Of a DNA stretch of 64,000 nucleotides, positions 40,421 to 49,072 are shown piece by piece. Position 1 is the first letter of the stretch. The number at the start of each line of letters is the position of its first letter. Source of the stretch: Micromonospora lupini str. Lupac 08. Lineage in GTDB: Bacteria; Actinomycetota; Actinomycetes; Mycobacteriales; Micromonosporaceae. The stretch lies in contig NZ_HF570108.1 in assembly GCF_000297395.2 (NCBI RefSeq), positions 76,321-140,320 of the forward strand, given 5' to 3'. Made by a program: the position numbers and the translations under genes. Below the pieces are notes generated by a model, which saw nothing but the letters and a program-made list of their open reading frames with translations, was not told the DNA's origin and searched no databases.

Positions 40421-41881
40421 TCAGGTCCAGGCGAGCAGCGCCGCCTCGGGGTCGGCGAGGAAGTCGCCGATGTCGCGCAGGAACTTCGAGCCCAGCTCAC
40501 CGTCGATGATCCGGTGGTCGAAGCTCAGCCCGAGCGTGGTGACCTGCCGCGCCTTGACCTTGCCCTTGTGCACCCACGGCATCTCCCGCACCGCGCCGAA
40601 GGCCAGGATCGCCGACTCGCCCGGCGGCAGGATCGGCGTGCCGGTGTCCACCCCGAACACCCCGACGTTGGTGATGGTCAGGGTGCCGCCGGACATGTCG
40701 GCGGGCGAGGTGCGGCCGGACTTCGCCGTCTGCACCAGGCCGTTCAGCGCGTCGGCAAGCTCCCGCAGTGAGAGCCGCCCGGCGTCCTTCACGTTCGGCA
40801 CGATCAGGCCGCGCTCGGTGGCCGCCGCGATGCCGAGGTTGACGTACTCCTTGACGACGATCTCGTCGCCGGCCCAGGTCGAGTTGACCATCGGGTGACG
40901 CTTGACCGCCAGCAGCACCGCCTTCGCCACCAGCAGCAGCGGCGAGACCCGGACGTCACGCCACTCCCGCCGGCCCCGCAGGCGCTCCAGCGCCTTCATC
41001 GCCCGGGTCACGTCGACGGTCAGGAACTCCGTCACGTGCGGGGCGGTGAACGCCGAGCGGGACATGTTCTCGGCGGTGAGCTTGCGGACGCCCTTGACCG
41101 GGATGCGCTGCTCACGGTCGGCGCCGAAGCTCGCGGCGCTCGTCGCGGTCGAGGTGACCGCGACCGGCTCGGCCGCCGCCACGGACCCGCTCGCGGCCTG
41201 CTGTACGTCCTCGCGGGTGATCGAGCCCAGCGGCCCCGACCCGGTCAGCGTGCTCAGGTCGACGCCGAGGTCCTTGGCGAGCTTGCGGACCGGCGGCTTG
41301 GCCAGCACGAGCGCGCCCGTCGCCGTACCGGCGTGCCCGTTACGGACCGGCTGCGGCGCGACCGGCTGCGGTGCGACCGGTGCCGGCGCGACAGGCGTCT
41401 CGGCCTGCGCCGGGACGGCGCCCTTGCGGGGCCGGCGCTTCGCGGCGGTGGTACGCGGGCCGTAGCCGACGAGCACCGCCGTCCGTCCGCCCGGGGCGGC
41501 ACCGCCGATCAGGCCCGGCTCGACCATGCCCTCGGCCGGCGCGACCTCTACCGCCGCCAGCGAGGCAGCCGACGGGGTGGGCAGGTCACCGCTGGGCGTG
41601 GCCGTGGTCGACGGTGCCTCAAGCGGGCCGGCACCGGGGTCGGTGTCGATCGCGATGATCGGCGTACCGACCTCGACAGTGGTGCCCTCCGGGTGGTGGA
41701 TCGCCTGCACCTGCCCGGCCCACTTCGCCGGGATCTCCACCGCCGCCTTGGCCGTCTCGACCTCGACGATCGGCTGGTTCAGTTCGATGGTGTCGCCGAC
41801 CTTGACCAGCCAGGCCAGGATCTCGCCCTCGGTCAGCCCCTCGCCCAGGTCGGGCAGGTTGAACGTCTTGATCCGGGACAT
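40421..41881 (-). CDS. bkdC: 2-oxo acid dehydrogenase E2 (dihydrolipoamide acyltransferase)
   Basis: A 486-residue E2 subunit. One N-terminal lipoyl domain (about 1-80) has the lipoylated Lys45 in VEVETAKAAVEIP. A long alanine/proline linker follows (about 85-195, with repeated VAPQP). The peripheral subunit-binding domain is PPVRKLAKDLGVDLSTLTGSGPLGSITREDV. The C-terminal catalytic domain ends with LGLSFDHRIIDGELGSKFL, holding the catalytic His and Asp. ATG 41881 is 7 nt from the E1beta stop. It is last in the operon. Sequence pattern favours a branched-chain 2-oxo acid complex; pyruvate is possible. Confidence 0.88.
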   Translation of the reverse strand: MSRIKTFNLPDLGEGLTEGEILAWLVKVGDTIELNQPIVEVETAKAAVEIPAKWAGQVQAIHHPEGTTVEVGTPIIAIDTDPGAGPLEAPSTTATPSGDLPTPSAASLAAVEVAPAEGMVEPGLIGGAAPGGRTAVLVGYGPRTTAAKRRPRKGAVPAQAETPVAPAPVAPQPVAPQPVRNGHAGTATGALVLAKPPVRKLAKDLGVDLSTLTGSGPLGSITREDVQQAASGSVAAAEPVAVTSTATSAASFGADREQRIPVKGVRKLTAENMSRSAFTAPHVTEFLTVDVTRAMKALERLRGRREWRDVRVSPLLLVAKAVLLAVKRHPMVNSTWAGDEIVVKEYVNLGIAAATERGLIVPNVKDAGRLSLRELADALNGLVQTAKSGRTSPADMSGGTLTITNVGVFGVDTGTPILPPGESAILAFGAVREMPWVHKGKVKARQVTTLGLSFDHRIIDGELGSKFLRDIGDFLADPEAALLAWT

Positions 41882-41886
41882 GTCGC

Positions 41887-42876
41887 TCACCAGCCGAAGG
41901 TGCGGTCGACGGCGTCGAGCACCCGGTCGAGGTCGGGCAGGTACTCCTCCTCCACCCGGGCGGCCGGGTAGGGGGTGTCGAAGCCCGTGACCCGCAGCAC
42001 CGGCGACTCCAGGGAGTAGAAGCACTCCTCGGTGATCCGGGCGGCCAGCTCCGCGCCGAGGCCGATGTTGGACGGCGCCTCGTGCACCACCACCGCGCGG
42101 CCGGTGCGCTTCACCGACTCGTAGGCGGCGGCGAGGTCCAGCGGGGACAGCGAGCGCAGGTCGATGACCTCCAGCTCCCGGCCGTCCTCGGCGGCCGCCG
42201 TCGCGGCCTCCAGGCAGGTCCGCACCATCGGGCCGTACGCCAGCACCGTCACGTCGGTGCCGGGCCGCACCACCCGGGCCGAGTGCAGGGGGTACGCGTC
42301 GGACAGCGGCGCGTCCAGGTCGACCTGGCCCTTCTCCCAGTAGCGCCGCTTGGGCTCGAGGAAGACGATCGGGTCGTCCGAGGCGATGGCCTGCTGGATC
42401 ATCACGTACGCGTCCTGCGGGTTGGAGCAGGTCACGACCTTCAGGCCGGCGGTGTGGGCGAAGTACGCCTCCGGCGACTCGGAGTGGTGCTCGACGGCGC
42501 CGATGCCACCGCCGAACGGGATCCGGATGACCATGGGGATGCTGAGCCGGCCGCCCGAGCGGTAGTGCATCTTCGCCACCTGCGACACGATCTGGTCGTA
42601 CGCGGGGTAGACGAAGCCGTCGAACTGGATCTCGCAGACCGGCCGGTAGCCACGGATCGCCAGGCCGACGGCGGTGCCGATGATTCCGGACTCGGCCAGC
42701 GGGGTGTCGATCACCCGCTGGTCGCCGAAGTCCTTCTGGAGCCCGTCGGTGATCCGGAAGACGCCGCCGAGCTTGCCGACGTCCTCGCCCATGATGATGA
42801 CCTTGGGGTCGGTCTCCAGGGCGCGGCGCAGGCCGGTGTTGAGGGCCTTGCCGAGGGTGAGCGTCTCCGTGGCCAT
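41887..42876 (-). CDS. bkdB: 2-oxo acid dehydrogenase E1 subunit beta
   Basis: A 329-residue E1beta subunit with MATETLTLGKALNTGLRRAL, VIIMGEDVGKLGGVFRIT, DTPLAESGIIGTAVGLAIRG, VIRIPFGGGIGAVEHHSESPEAYF and the C-terminal VLRVTGFDTPYP. FLEPKRRYWEKGQVD is typical of the BkdB/branched-chain group. ATG 42876 overlaps the E1alpha stop by one base (TGATG), so the subunits are translationally coupled. It forms a heterotetramer with E1alpha around thiamine diphosphate. Confidence 0.9.
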   Translation of the reverse strand: MATETLTLGKALNTGLRRALETDPKVIIMGEDVGKLGGVFRITDGLQKDFGDQRVIDTPLAESGIIGTAVGLAIRGYRPVCEIQFDGFVYPAYDQIVSQVAKMHYRSGGRLSIPMVIRIPFGGGIGAVEHHSESPEAYFAHTAGLKVVTCSNPQDAYVMIQQAIASDDPIVFLEPKRRYWEKGQVDLDAPLSDAYPLHSARVVRPGTDVTVLAYGPMVRTCLEAATAAAEDGRELEVIDLRSLSPLDLAAAYESVKRTGRAVVVHEAPSNIGLGAELAARITEECFYSLESPVLRVTGFDTPYPAARVEEEYLPDLDRVLDAVDRTFGW

Positions 42877-44051
42877 CAGTGGGCGCTCCCCTCGAACGAC
42901 TCCATGTAGCGGTTGAACTGCGCACGCTGCTCGTCGAGCAGCGGCGACCCGTTGGGGTAGACGTGGTCGAACATCGTCACCGGCTCCGGGTTGGGCATGC
43001 TGAGCACCCGCTCGCGCAGGTGCACCGACTCGCGGCGGGCCTGCTCGTCGACCTCGGCGAAGAAGGTCGCGTCGGCGATCTGCTGCTTCTCCAGGAAGGC
43101 CCTGACCCGGAGGATCGGGTCCTTGGCCTGCCACGACTCGACCTCGCTGGCGATCCGGTAACGGGTCGGGTCGTCGGAGGTGGTGTGCGCGCCCATCCGG
43201 TAGGTGTACGCCTCGATCAGGCTCGGGCCCTGCCCGTGCCGGGCGTTGTCAAGTGCCGTGCGGGTGACCGCGTACGACGCCAGCACGTCGTTGCCGTCCA
43301 CGCGTACGCCGGGGAAACCGAAGCCGGCGGCACGTTGGTAGAGCGGGACGCGGGTCTGCCGCTCCAGCGGCTCGGAGATCGCGTACTGGTTGTTCTGGCA
43401 GAAGAAGACCAGCGGCGCGTTGAACACGCTGGCCCAGACGAACGCCTCGTTCACGTCGCCCTGGCTGGTGGCCCCGTCGCCGAAGTAGGCGATGGCGGCC
43501 TCGCCGTCGTCGGTGCCGACCTTGCCGTCCATGGTGATGCCCATGGCGTATCCGGTCGCGTGCAGGGTCTGCGCGCCGATGACGATCGTGTACATGTTGA
43601 ACTTGAACTCGTTCGGGTCCCAGCCGCCCTGGTCGACACCGCGGAACAGGCCCAGCGGCATGATCGGGTCGATGCCCCGGCAGTAGAGGACGCCGTGCTC
43701 CCGGTAGGTCGGGAAGGCCATGTCATGTGCCCGCAGCGCGCGCCCGGAGCCGACCTGCGCGGCCTCCTGGCCGAGCAGGCTGGCCCAGAGGCCCAGCTCG
43801 CCCTGGCGCTGCAGCGCGGTCGCCTCGGCGTCCAGCTTGCGGACCAGCACCAGGTCGCGGTAGAGCCCGCGGTACTCCTCGTCGGTGAAGTCGACGCGGT
43901 ACTCGGTGCCGTCCGGCCCGGTGGCGCTGTCGATCCGCTCGCCTTCGGGGGTGAGCAGCTGCACCAGCTCGGGGTCGCCGGCAGCGCCCTTCTTGGAGCG
44001 GGGAGCTGCCCGCCTGCTGCGGGTGGTGCCCCCGGGGTCGCCCTTTGCCAT
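42876..44051 (-). CDS. bkdA: 2-oxo acid dehydrogenase E1 subunit alpha
   Basis: A 391-residue thiamine-diphosphate-binding E1alpha subunit. GEAAIAYFGDGATSQGDVNEAF followed by FFCQNNQYAISEP is the ThDP motif (GDG...NN). The phosphorylation-loop region is YRMGAHTTSDDPTRYR. A hydrophilic N-terminal extension of about 40 residues is rich in K, R and S. ATG 44051 has AGGGAGAG upstream. It heads the operon E1alpha-E1beta-E2; no E3 gene is near, so lipoamide dehydrogenase is supplied from elsewhere. Confidence 0.9.
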   Translation of the reverse strand: MAKGDPGGTTRSRRAAPRSKKGAAGDPELVQLLTPEGERIDSATGPDGTEYRVDFTDEEYRGLYRDLVLVRKLDAEATALQRQGELGLWASLLGQEAAQVGSGRALRAHDMAFPTYREHGVLYCRGIDPIMPLGLFRGVDQGGWDPNEFKFNMYTIVIGAQTLHATGYAMGITMDGKVGTDDGEAAIAYFGDGATSQGDVNEAFVWASVFNAPLVFFCQNNQYAISEPLERQTRVPLYQRAAGFGFPGVRVDGNDVLASYAVTRTALDNARHGQGPSLIEAYTYRMGAHTTSDDPTRYRIASEVESWQAKDPILRVRAFLEKQQIADATFFAEVDEQARRESVHLRERVLSMPNPEPVTMFDHVYPNGSPLLDEQRAQFNRYMESFEGSAH

Positions 44052-44573
44052 CGGTCTCTCCCTGTCGTGTCTGCGTCGGCACCGGGGGATCACCCGGCCA
44101 CGCAACTCGTGCGCCTGTCCGGCTGGTGCCGGACCGGTTCCTGGCGGCCGCGCCTAGCCCCGGTGGGGGTTGCCGCGCGGCATGAGCCGGGGTTCTGGCC
44201 GAAACCCGGTTCGGGAGCGCCGGCGCCGGGCCGCGCCTGCCGCGAGGGTGCGCGGAGGTCACGGCTGCGTTGCCGTCGTGCTCCATATTCGCAGAGCAGG
44301 TGAGCGCGCCCACAGTACGCCCGCCCCGCATTCCGACCGCCTACGGTTTGATGTCCTTTGTCTTCCTCGTGCCGGCCTGCGTCCACCGGGCGATCCGGTG
44401 CTGATTCGTCACCGTTCGGTCAGTGCCGCGTGTCGACACGCGGTGGATGTTGGCTGACGGAGGGTGACTGGGCGAGGCTGATTACCGCAGGAACGTACCG
44501 ATCGGGTGATTAGCCGGATTCTCACCGGTGAACGCCTCGGGCGTCCTCCAACGGCGACGACAAGGGGTGTGCG
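44052..44573. other. 522-bp intergenic region between divergent genes
   Basis: No gene longer than a chance ORF is convincing here. It must hold the promoter of the E1alpha-E1beta-E2 operon (left) and of the P/S/T-rich protein gene (right). Its right half contains the structured segment at 44419-44515; the left half is GC-rich without clear repeats. Confidence 0.6.
44419..44515. other. Nested inverted repeats upstream of the P/S/T-rich gene
   Basis: An 18-bp perfect palindrome CCGCGTGTCGACACGCGG (44426-44443) is enclosed by GTCAG (44419-44423) and CTGAC (44454-44458). A second RNA-type stem pairs GGCTGATTACC (44476-44486) with GGTGATTAGCC (44505-44515) through 11 pairs including two G-U. It may be an operator plus a structured leader. 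Confidence 0.4.
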
Positions 44574-45368
44574 GTGGACGAGCCAGGTGACGGTCCCGGC
44601 ACACCCGCGCTCGGCCGCCACCGGTCGCCGGGCGGCTACCGCCGGGTGATCGGGTCACACCGGGCCCCCGGCGCGGGCGGCCCCTCCCGGGGTTACCTTC
44701 TCACCGTCGCGCTGCTGGCCGGCACCGCGTCGATGCCCGTCCTCGCGGCGGTCAGCGCGGGCTCGGCCACCCCGGGCAGCAGCGCGCTGCCGGACACCAG
44801 CACCCCGTTCATCCCGACCCCGTCGGTCGGCCCGGTGGTCATCCCGATGCCGGTGACCAGTCAGCCGCCGCCGCTCGCGCTGCCGTCGCCGGGCACACCC
44901 AGCGCCGGTCCGACCGCGACCGCCGACTGGGTGCCCGCCGCCCCCTGGCGTCTCCCGGACGAGTCGTGGTCCGGCCCGACGGCCGACGACCGGCTGCCCA
45001 CCCGCCGGGAGGTGCCCGCCCCGCCAGGGTCGCGACCCACCCGCAGCGCCCCGCCGGCCGCGCCCCCGCCCCCGCCCGGCCCGTCGCACTCGCCGGCGCC
45101 GACCGGGTCACCGAACCCCGACCCGACCGAAGAGCCGACGCCGAGCCCGACGCCTACCGACCCGGCGACACCCAGCGCGACTGGTTCGTCGACCGCTTCG
45201 GCCGTCCCCACCAGCACCCTCTCCGCACCCGCCAGCACCTCCCCGCCGTCGACCGACCCGGGTCCGTCGACCACCCCGGGCCCGTCGGCCAGCCCGCCCG
45301 AGTCCACCATCGCGCCGTCTGCGCCCGCCGGACCCGCGCGTCCCACCCTCTCCCCGGCGGTACGGTGA
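44574..45368 (+). CDS. Exported or membrane-anchored P/S/T-rich protein
   Basis: A 264-residue protein. About 40 hydrophilic residues precede one hydrophobic segment (YLLTVALLAGTASMPVLAAV), then about 200 residues of proline-, serine- and threonine-rich sequence (PTPSPTPTDPATPSAT, PGPSTTPGPSASPPES) without a folded domain. Such tails are often glycosylated wall-spanning stalks. GTG 44574 has AAGGGG 6 nt upstream. No function is recognised; the low complexity makes homology weak. Confidence 0.6.
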   Translation: MDEPGDGPGTPALGRHRSPGGYRRVIGSHRAPGAGGPSRGYLLTVALLAGTASMPVLAAVSAGSATPGSSALPDTSTPFIPTPSVGPVVIPMPVTSQPPPLALPSPGTPSAGPTATADWVPAAPWRLPDESWSGPTADDRLPTRREVPAPPGSRPTRSAPPAAPPPPPGPSHSPAPTGSPNPDPTEEPTPSPTPTDPATPSATGSSTASAVPTSTLSAPASTSPPSTDPGPSTTPGPSASPPESTIAPSAPAGPARPTLSPAVR

Positions 45369-45427
45369 CGAGCAGACGTCGCCGGGACGGCGGTGGTCGG
45401 CGGTAGGCGCGTACCGGAGGGGGTGGC

Positions 45428-46051
45428 GTGGGCGGCGGTGCGGAACCCCGCCCGGTCGCCGCCCGGCCCGGTCCGGGGCTGCGGGTCGCCCGACTGGTCA
45501 CCGAGCTGACCGCCCCGGCCGTGCTGGTGTCGCTGCTGATGGTCGCCGTGAGCTGGCACAGCGCTCGGGGCAGTGCCCGCGGCCTGCTCTGGGGTCTGCT
45601 CGCGACGCTCTTCGTCACCGGCATCCCGTTCGCCTACATCGTCGGCGGGGTCCGCCGCGGTCGGTTCACCGACCACCACATCGGCCTTCGGGAGCAGCGC
45701 CGGGTGCCGCTGCTGGTCGGCCTCGGCTCGGTCGCGGCCGGCCTGGCCCTGCTCGTCGTCCTCGGCGCGCCCCGGCCGTTGCTGGCGCTGGCGGTGGCCG
45801 GGCTGGTCGGCCTGGTGGTCGCCGTGTCGGTGAGCCACTGGTGGAAGATGTCGATCCACTCGGCGGTCTCCGCCGGCACCCTGATCATCCTGGCGCTGAC
45901 CTTCGGGCGGGGGTTCCTCGTCGCCGCCCCGCTGTTGGCCGTGGTCGGCTGGTCCCGCGTACGCCTGCGGGATCACACCGTCTCGCAGGTGCTCGCCGGC
46001 GGTGTGCTCGGCGCGCTGATCGCCGCTGTCGTCTTCGGTCCGTTGCGCTGA
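45428..46051 (+). CDS. PAP2-like membrane phosphatase family protein
   Basis: A 207-residue membrane protein with about five hydrophobic segments. The two PAP2 phosphatase elements are recognisable but degenerate: WWKMSIHSAVSAGTL resembles the SGH motif, and SRVRLRDHTVSQVLAGGVLG resembles the SRxxxxxHxxxD motif with Q where the final Asp is expected. It may therefore be a weak or modified lipid phosphatase. GTG 45428 has GGAGGGGG upstream. It follows the P/S/T-rich gene on the same strand, with a 59-bp gap. Confidence 0.65.
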   Translation: MGGGAEPRPVAARPGPGLRVARLVTELTAPAVLVSLLMVAVSWHSARGSARGLLWGLLATLFVTGIPFAYIVGGVRRGRFTDHHIGLREQRRVPLLVGLGSVAAGLALLVVLGAPRPLLALAVAGLVGLVVAVSVSHWWKMSIHSAVSAGTLIILALTFGRGFLVAAPLLAVVGWSRVRLRDHTVSQVLAGGVLGALIAAVVFGPLR

Positions 46052-46085
46052 GCGACCGTCTCCGGCCTGCTGCTGATGCGACAGT

Positions 46086-46120
46086 CGTCGGGCGGGCGGC
46101 TCGGAGCCGCCCGCCCGACG
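46086..46120. terminator. Bidirectional terminator
   Basis: A perfect 16-bp inverted repeat CGTCGGGCGGGCGGCT/AGCCGCCCGCCCGACG with loop CGG between the convergent PAP2-like gene and the gene at 46125. Confidence 0.88.
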
Positions 46121-46124
46121 GTCG

Positions 46125-47348
46125 TCAGGCGCCGTCGTCGGCGAGGCGGTGCCGGTTTGCTTCGATCCAGGCGTCCAGCGCGGCCGGGTCGTCCGGGTCC
46201 ACGCCGTCGGCCATCAGTTGCGCGACCGCGGCCGTGGCCGGGCTGCGCCGCTCGCCTGTCGAGTAGAGCCGGGCGAACTCCGGGACCATCTCCTCGATGG
46301 CCTCGTCGGTGCGCGTCGCGGCCGCCTCGGGCAGCCCACGCTGCCGCGACGCGTACCGGGCCCAGGCGCGCAGCACCCGGGGCAGCATCGCCGCGTCGTC
46401 CATGTCCAGCACGGCACGGCGGTGCACCCAGTCGAGCAGGAAGAGCCCGGACACCGCAGGGCTCCACCGCATCGGGTCGGCGTCCGGGAAGGAGGCCGAG
46501 TGGTCCAGCAGCAGGCTCAGGCAGAAGTGCAGCGAGGCGAGTTCCGGGCCGTCGACGCTGTCGAGCCCGAACCGGGCGGCCTCCGGCGCCGCCAGGAACC
46601 GCCGGACCAGGTCGGTGCGCTCGGCGGCGGACAGCGGCTCGACCTCCGCCGGGCCGGTCGGGTCGGCGGCCGTGGGCAGCAGCGCCAGCCGGGCGCCGAC
46701 AAGCGCGCGGTCGGTGGCGAGCGAACCCTCGCCGGGAAGCTCGGTCAGGTCGTCGGTGACCGAGAGGTGACGGGCCACCTCGCCGCGCAGCCGGGACGGG
46801 TCCTCGGTGCGGAACCAGGTCAGCTCGTCGTCGGCGCACATCTGCCGGACCTGGTCCAGGATCCGCTCCGCCGGCCCGCCGACGAAGATGTCCTTGGTGA
46901 TCCCGATGTTGTGGTCGATGAGGGCCACCAGCGCGTGCTCCGGGCCGCCGGCCGCGTCGTCGTACGCGAAGGTGGCGAGGTAGGAGGTCTGGTCGCCGTA
47001 CACGTCGCCGTACGCCCAGCTGCCGGTGAGGTGCACCCGGCCGAGCTGACCGGCCCAGGTGGGCGCCTGGCTGCCCGGACGCACCCGCTCGGCGCCCTCG
47101 GCGGTCGGGACGAGCGCGGCGAAGACCTGCCGGATGGTGGTCGCCGCCGCGATCCGGCGGCGGGCGGTGGCGGCGAGGAACCCGGTGACGAACTCCCGCA
47201 CGGCGGTGTCGCGGTCGGTCTCCGCTATCGAGTAGACACTGCCCAGCAGCGCGCTGCCGAGCATCTCGGCGTCGAGGGCGGACTCCAGCTTGGTCACGTC
47301 GCGTGCGGCGTGCAGCACCGCGTCGTAAGGGGTCTGAGGCGTGGCCAT
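46125..47348 (-). CDS. Conserved hypothetical protein
   Basis: A 407-residue soluble protein without a family I can name. Visible features are LLGSVYSIAETDRDTAVREFVTGFLA near the N-terminus, a central strand-rich part (YLATFAYDDAAGGPEHALVALIDHNIGITKDIFVGG), and a helical C-terminal half with SLHFCLSLLLDHSASFPDADPMRWSP and GLFLLDWVHRRAVLDMDD. No membrane segment or signal peptide. It ends at a strong terminator and lies 38 bp downstream of the GTPase pair on the same strand, so it may belong to that transcript. Its start ATG 47348 gives MATPQTPYDAVLHAARDV. Confidence 0.7.
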   Translation of the reverse strand: MATPQTPYDAVLHAARDVTKLESALDAEMLGSALLGSVYSIAETDRDTAVREFVTGFLAATARRRIAAATTIRQVFAALVPTAEGAERVRPGSQAPTWAGQLGRVHLTGSWAYGDVYGDQTSYLATFAYDDAAGGPEHALVALIDHNIGITKDIFVGGPAERILDQVRQMCADDELTWFRTEDPSRLRGEVARHLSVTDDLTELPGEGSLATDRALVGARLALLPTAADPTGPAEVEPLSAAERTDLVRRFLAAPEAARFGLDSVDGPELASLHFCLSLLLDHSASFPDADPMRWSPAVSGLFLLDWVHRRAVLDMDDAAMLPRVLRAWARYASRQRGLPEAAATRTDEAIEEMVPEFARLYSTGERRSPATAAVAQLMADGVDPDDPAALDAWIEANRHRLADDGA

Positions 47349-47386
47349 GCTTCGACCCTACGCCGGTCGGGGCGTACGCAGAGGCG

Positions 47387-49072
47387 TCAGCGGCGGGCGG
47401 CGTCCCGCAGCGCGTCGCGTGCCTGCGCGTAGGAGGCCAGCACGATCCGCACCGGGGCGAGCACGTACTCCTCGCCGACGCGGGCGACCTGGGCCGTCAG
47501 CCGCTGCTCGGCGCGGCTGCGGGCCCGCCGGGCGGCCCAGCGGACCACCGGGCGGGTCAGCGCCGCCACCAGCAGCCCGGCCAGCAGACCGCCGAGCAGC
47601 AGCAGCGTGGGCAGCGGCACCTGGCCGACCATCGGGTTGTCCAGCGCGGGCAGGCCGAGCGCCCGCAGCGCGTAGCCGAGCACCAGCCAGCCCAACCCGA
47701 CCACGGCGGCCAGCGTGACCAGCCACTGCACACCGCCGACGACCCGCCACCAGAGCGGTCGCCGGCCCAGGCCGAGGTCGGTGCCGGCGATCGTCGCGTC
47801 CAGCGCGTCCGGCAGGTCGCCCAGGCGGGACCGGGCGGCGGAGGTGACGGCCGCCGGCCAGGCGGCGGGAAGGTCGGCGGCGGCCCGGTCGGCCACTGCG
47901 CGGATCGCCAGACCGAGCGCCGAGCGTTGGGCGGCGGTCGGGTCGGGCACCGAGGTCGCCGCGACCAGGCTCTCCGCCGGGTCGGCGCCGTCGGCGGTCG
48001 GGCCGGGCAGGTGCAGGCGGCGCAGCGGGTCGGGTCGCAGCCGACGCCAGCCCCGCACCAACGGCCAGCCGGTCGCGGCGCCGGCCCGATGCCGGTACGC
48101 CTGTTCCACCGCCTCGGTGACCGCCGGCACCCCGGCCGTGCCGGCCAGTGCCCGGTTCAGCGCGTCGACGGCCGTGTCGTCCGGGCCGCCCGCCGGTCGG
48201 GCCGAACCGACCAGTTCGTCCAGCCCGGCGACGACCGAGTCGACGTCGCCGGCCAGCCGACGCAGGGCGGCCTGCCGCTCGGCGACCGTACGCTCCAGCG
48301 CGGCGCGCAGCCCGACCATCCCGGCCGGGTCGATGGCGGTGGTGGCGAGCAGTGGCACGCCGGTCAGCCCGTCGGAGTCGAGCAGCCGGCGCAGGTCGTC
48401 CAGGACGCGGGGCAGCTCGGTCGGTGGCAGCCGATCGGCCTGGTTGAGCACGACCACCGTGACGTCGCGGTGCCTGTGGAACTCGCGCAGGTAGCTGTCG
48501 TGGATGACCCGGTCGGCGTACTTCTGCGGGTCGACGACCCAGACCACCTGGTCGACCAGGCCGAGCAGCCGGTCCACCTCCAGGCGGTGGGACCGCTGCA
48601 CCGAGTCGAAGTCGGGCAGGTCGAGCAGGATCAGCCCGTGCAGCGCCGTCTCGTCGTCCCCGTCGAGCGCGCTCTCCCGGACGAAGCGGTGTCGGGGCAG
48701 CACCCCGGTCCAGTCGAGCAGCCGGTTGGCGCCCTCCAGCGGCCCCCACACGCACGCGTGCGTCACGCCGGTGGTCGGCCGGCGGACCCCGACCGGGGAG
48801 AGTTCCAGCTGGGCCAGCGCGTTGAACAGGCTGGACTTGCCGCTGCCGGTGGCGCCGGCGAGGGCCACCACCGTGTGGTCACGGGACAACGCGAGCCGGG
48901 TGCCGGCCCGCTCGACAAGGGTGTGCGCGGGCACCAGCTCGGCGTCCGGCAGCAGGCCGTCGACGGCGGTCAGGAGCCGACGTACGGCCTCCAGGCGGGC
49001 GATCAGCGCATCGGGGTCGACACGCTGGTCGCCGCGGAACGCCTCGCGTACCCGGCCGGCGATGTTGGTCAC
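47387..49072 (-). CDS. Dynamin-like membrane GTPase B
   Basis: A 561-residue GTPase. The P-loop is GATGSGKS (about 73-80), switch I contains RRPTTGVTHACVW, the G3 motif is LLDLPDFDSV, and the G4 motif is VVLNQADRLP. Two membrane segments lie at about 465-490 (WLVTLAAVVGLGWLVLGYAL) and 508-530. It has the layout of bacterial dynamin-like pairs such as Streptomyces DynA/DynB, which act at division septa. GTG 49072 overlaps the stop of the upstream GTPase by 4 bp (GTGA). GTP-driven membrane remodelling is inferred from family. Confidence 0.78.
   Translation of the reverse strand: MTNIAGRVREAFRGDQRVDPDALIARLEAVRRLLTAVDGLLPDAELVPAHTLVERAGTRLALSRDHTVVALAGATGSGKSSLFNALAQLELSPVGVRRPTTGVTHACVWGPLEGANRLLDWTGVLPRHRFVRESALDGDDETALHGLILLDLPDFDSVQRSHRLEVDRLLGLVDQVVWVVDPQKYADRVIHDSYLREFHRHRDVTVVVLNQADRLPPTELPRVLDDLRRLLDSDGLTGVPLLATTAIDPAGMVGLRAALERTVAERQAALRRLAGDVDSVVAGLDELVGSARPAGGPDDTAVDALNRALAGTAGVPAVTEAVEQAYRHRAGAATGWPLVRGWRRLRPDPLRRLHLPGPTADGADPAESLVAATSVPDPTAAQRSALGLAIRAVADRAAADLPAAWPAAVTSAARSRLGDLPDALDATIAGTDLGLGRRPLWWRVVGGVQWLVTLAAVVGLGWLVLGYALRALGLPALDNPMVGQVPLPTLLLLGGLLAGLLVAALTRPVVRWAARRARSRAEQRLTAQVARVGEEYVLAPVRIVLASYAQARDALRDAARR

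Noticed and set aside
40421..42925. An 834-codon frame covering E2 and continuing through E1beta
   Set aside because: The extra N-terminal part is a shadow of the E1beta gene in another frame; the lipoyl domain starts at ATG 41881.
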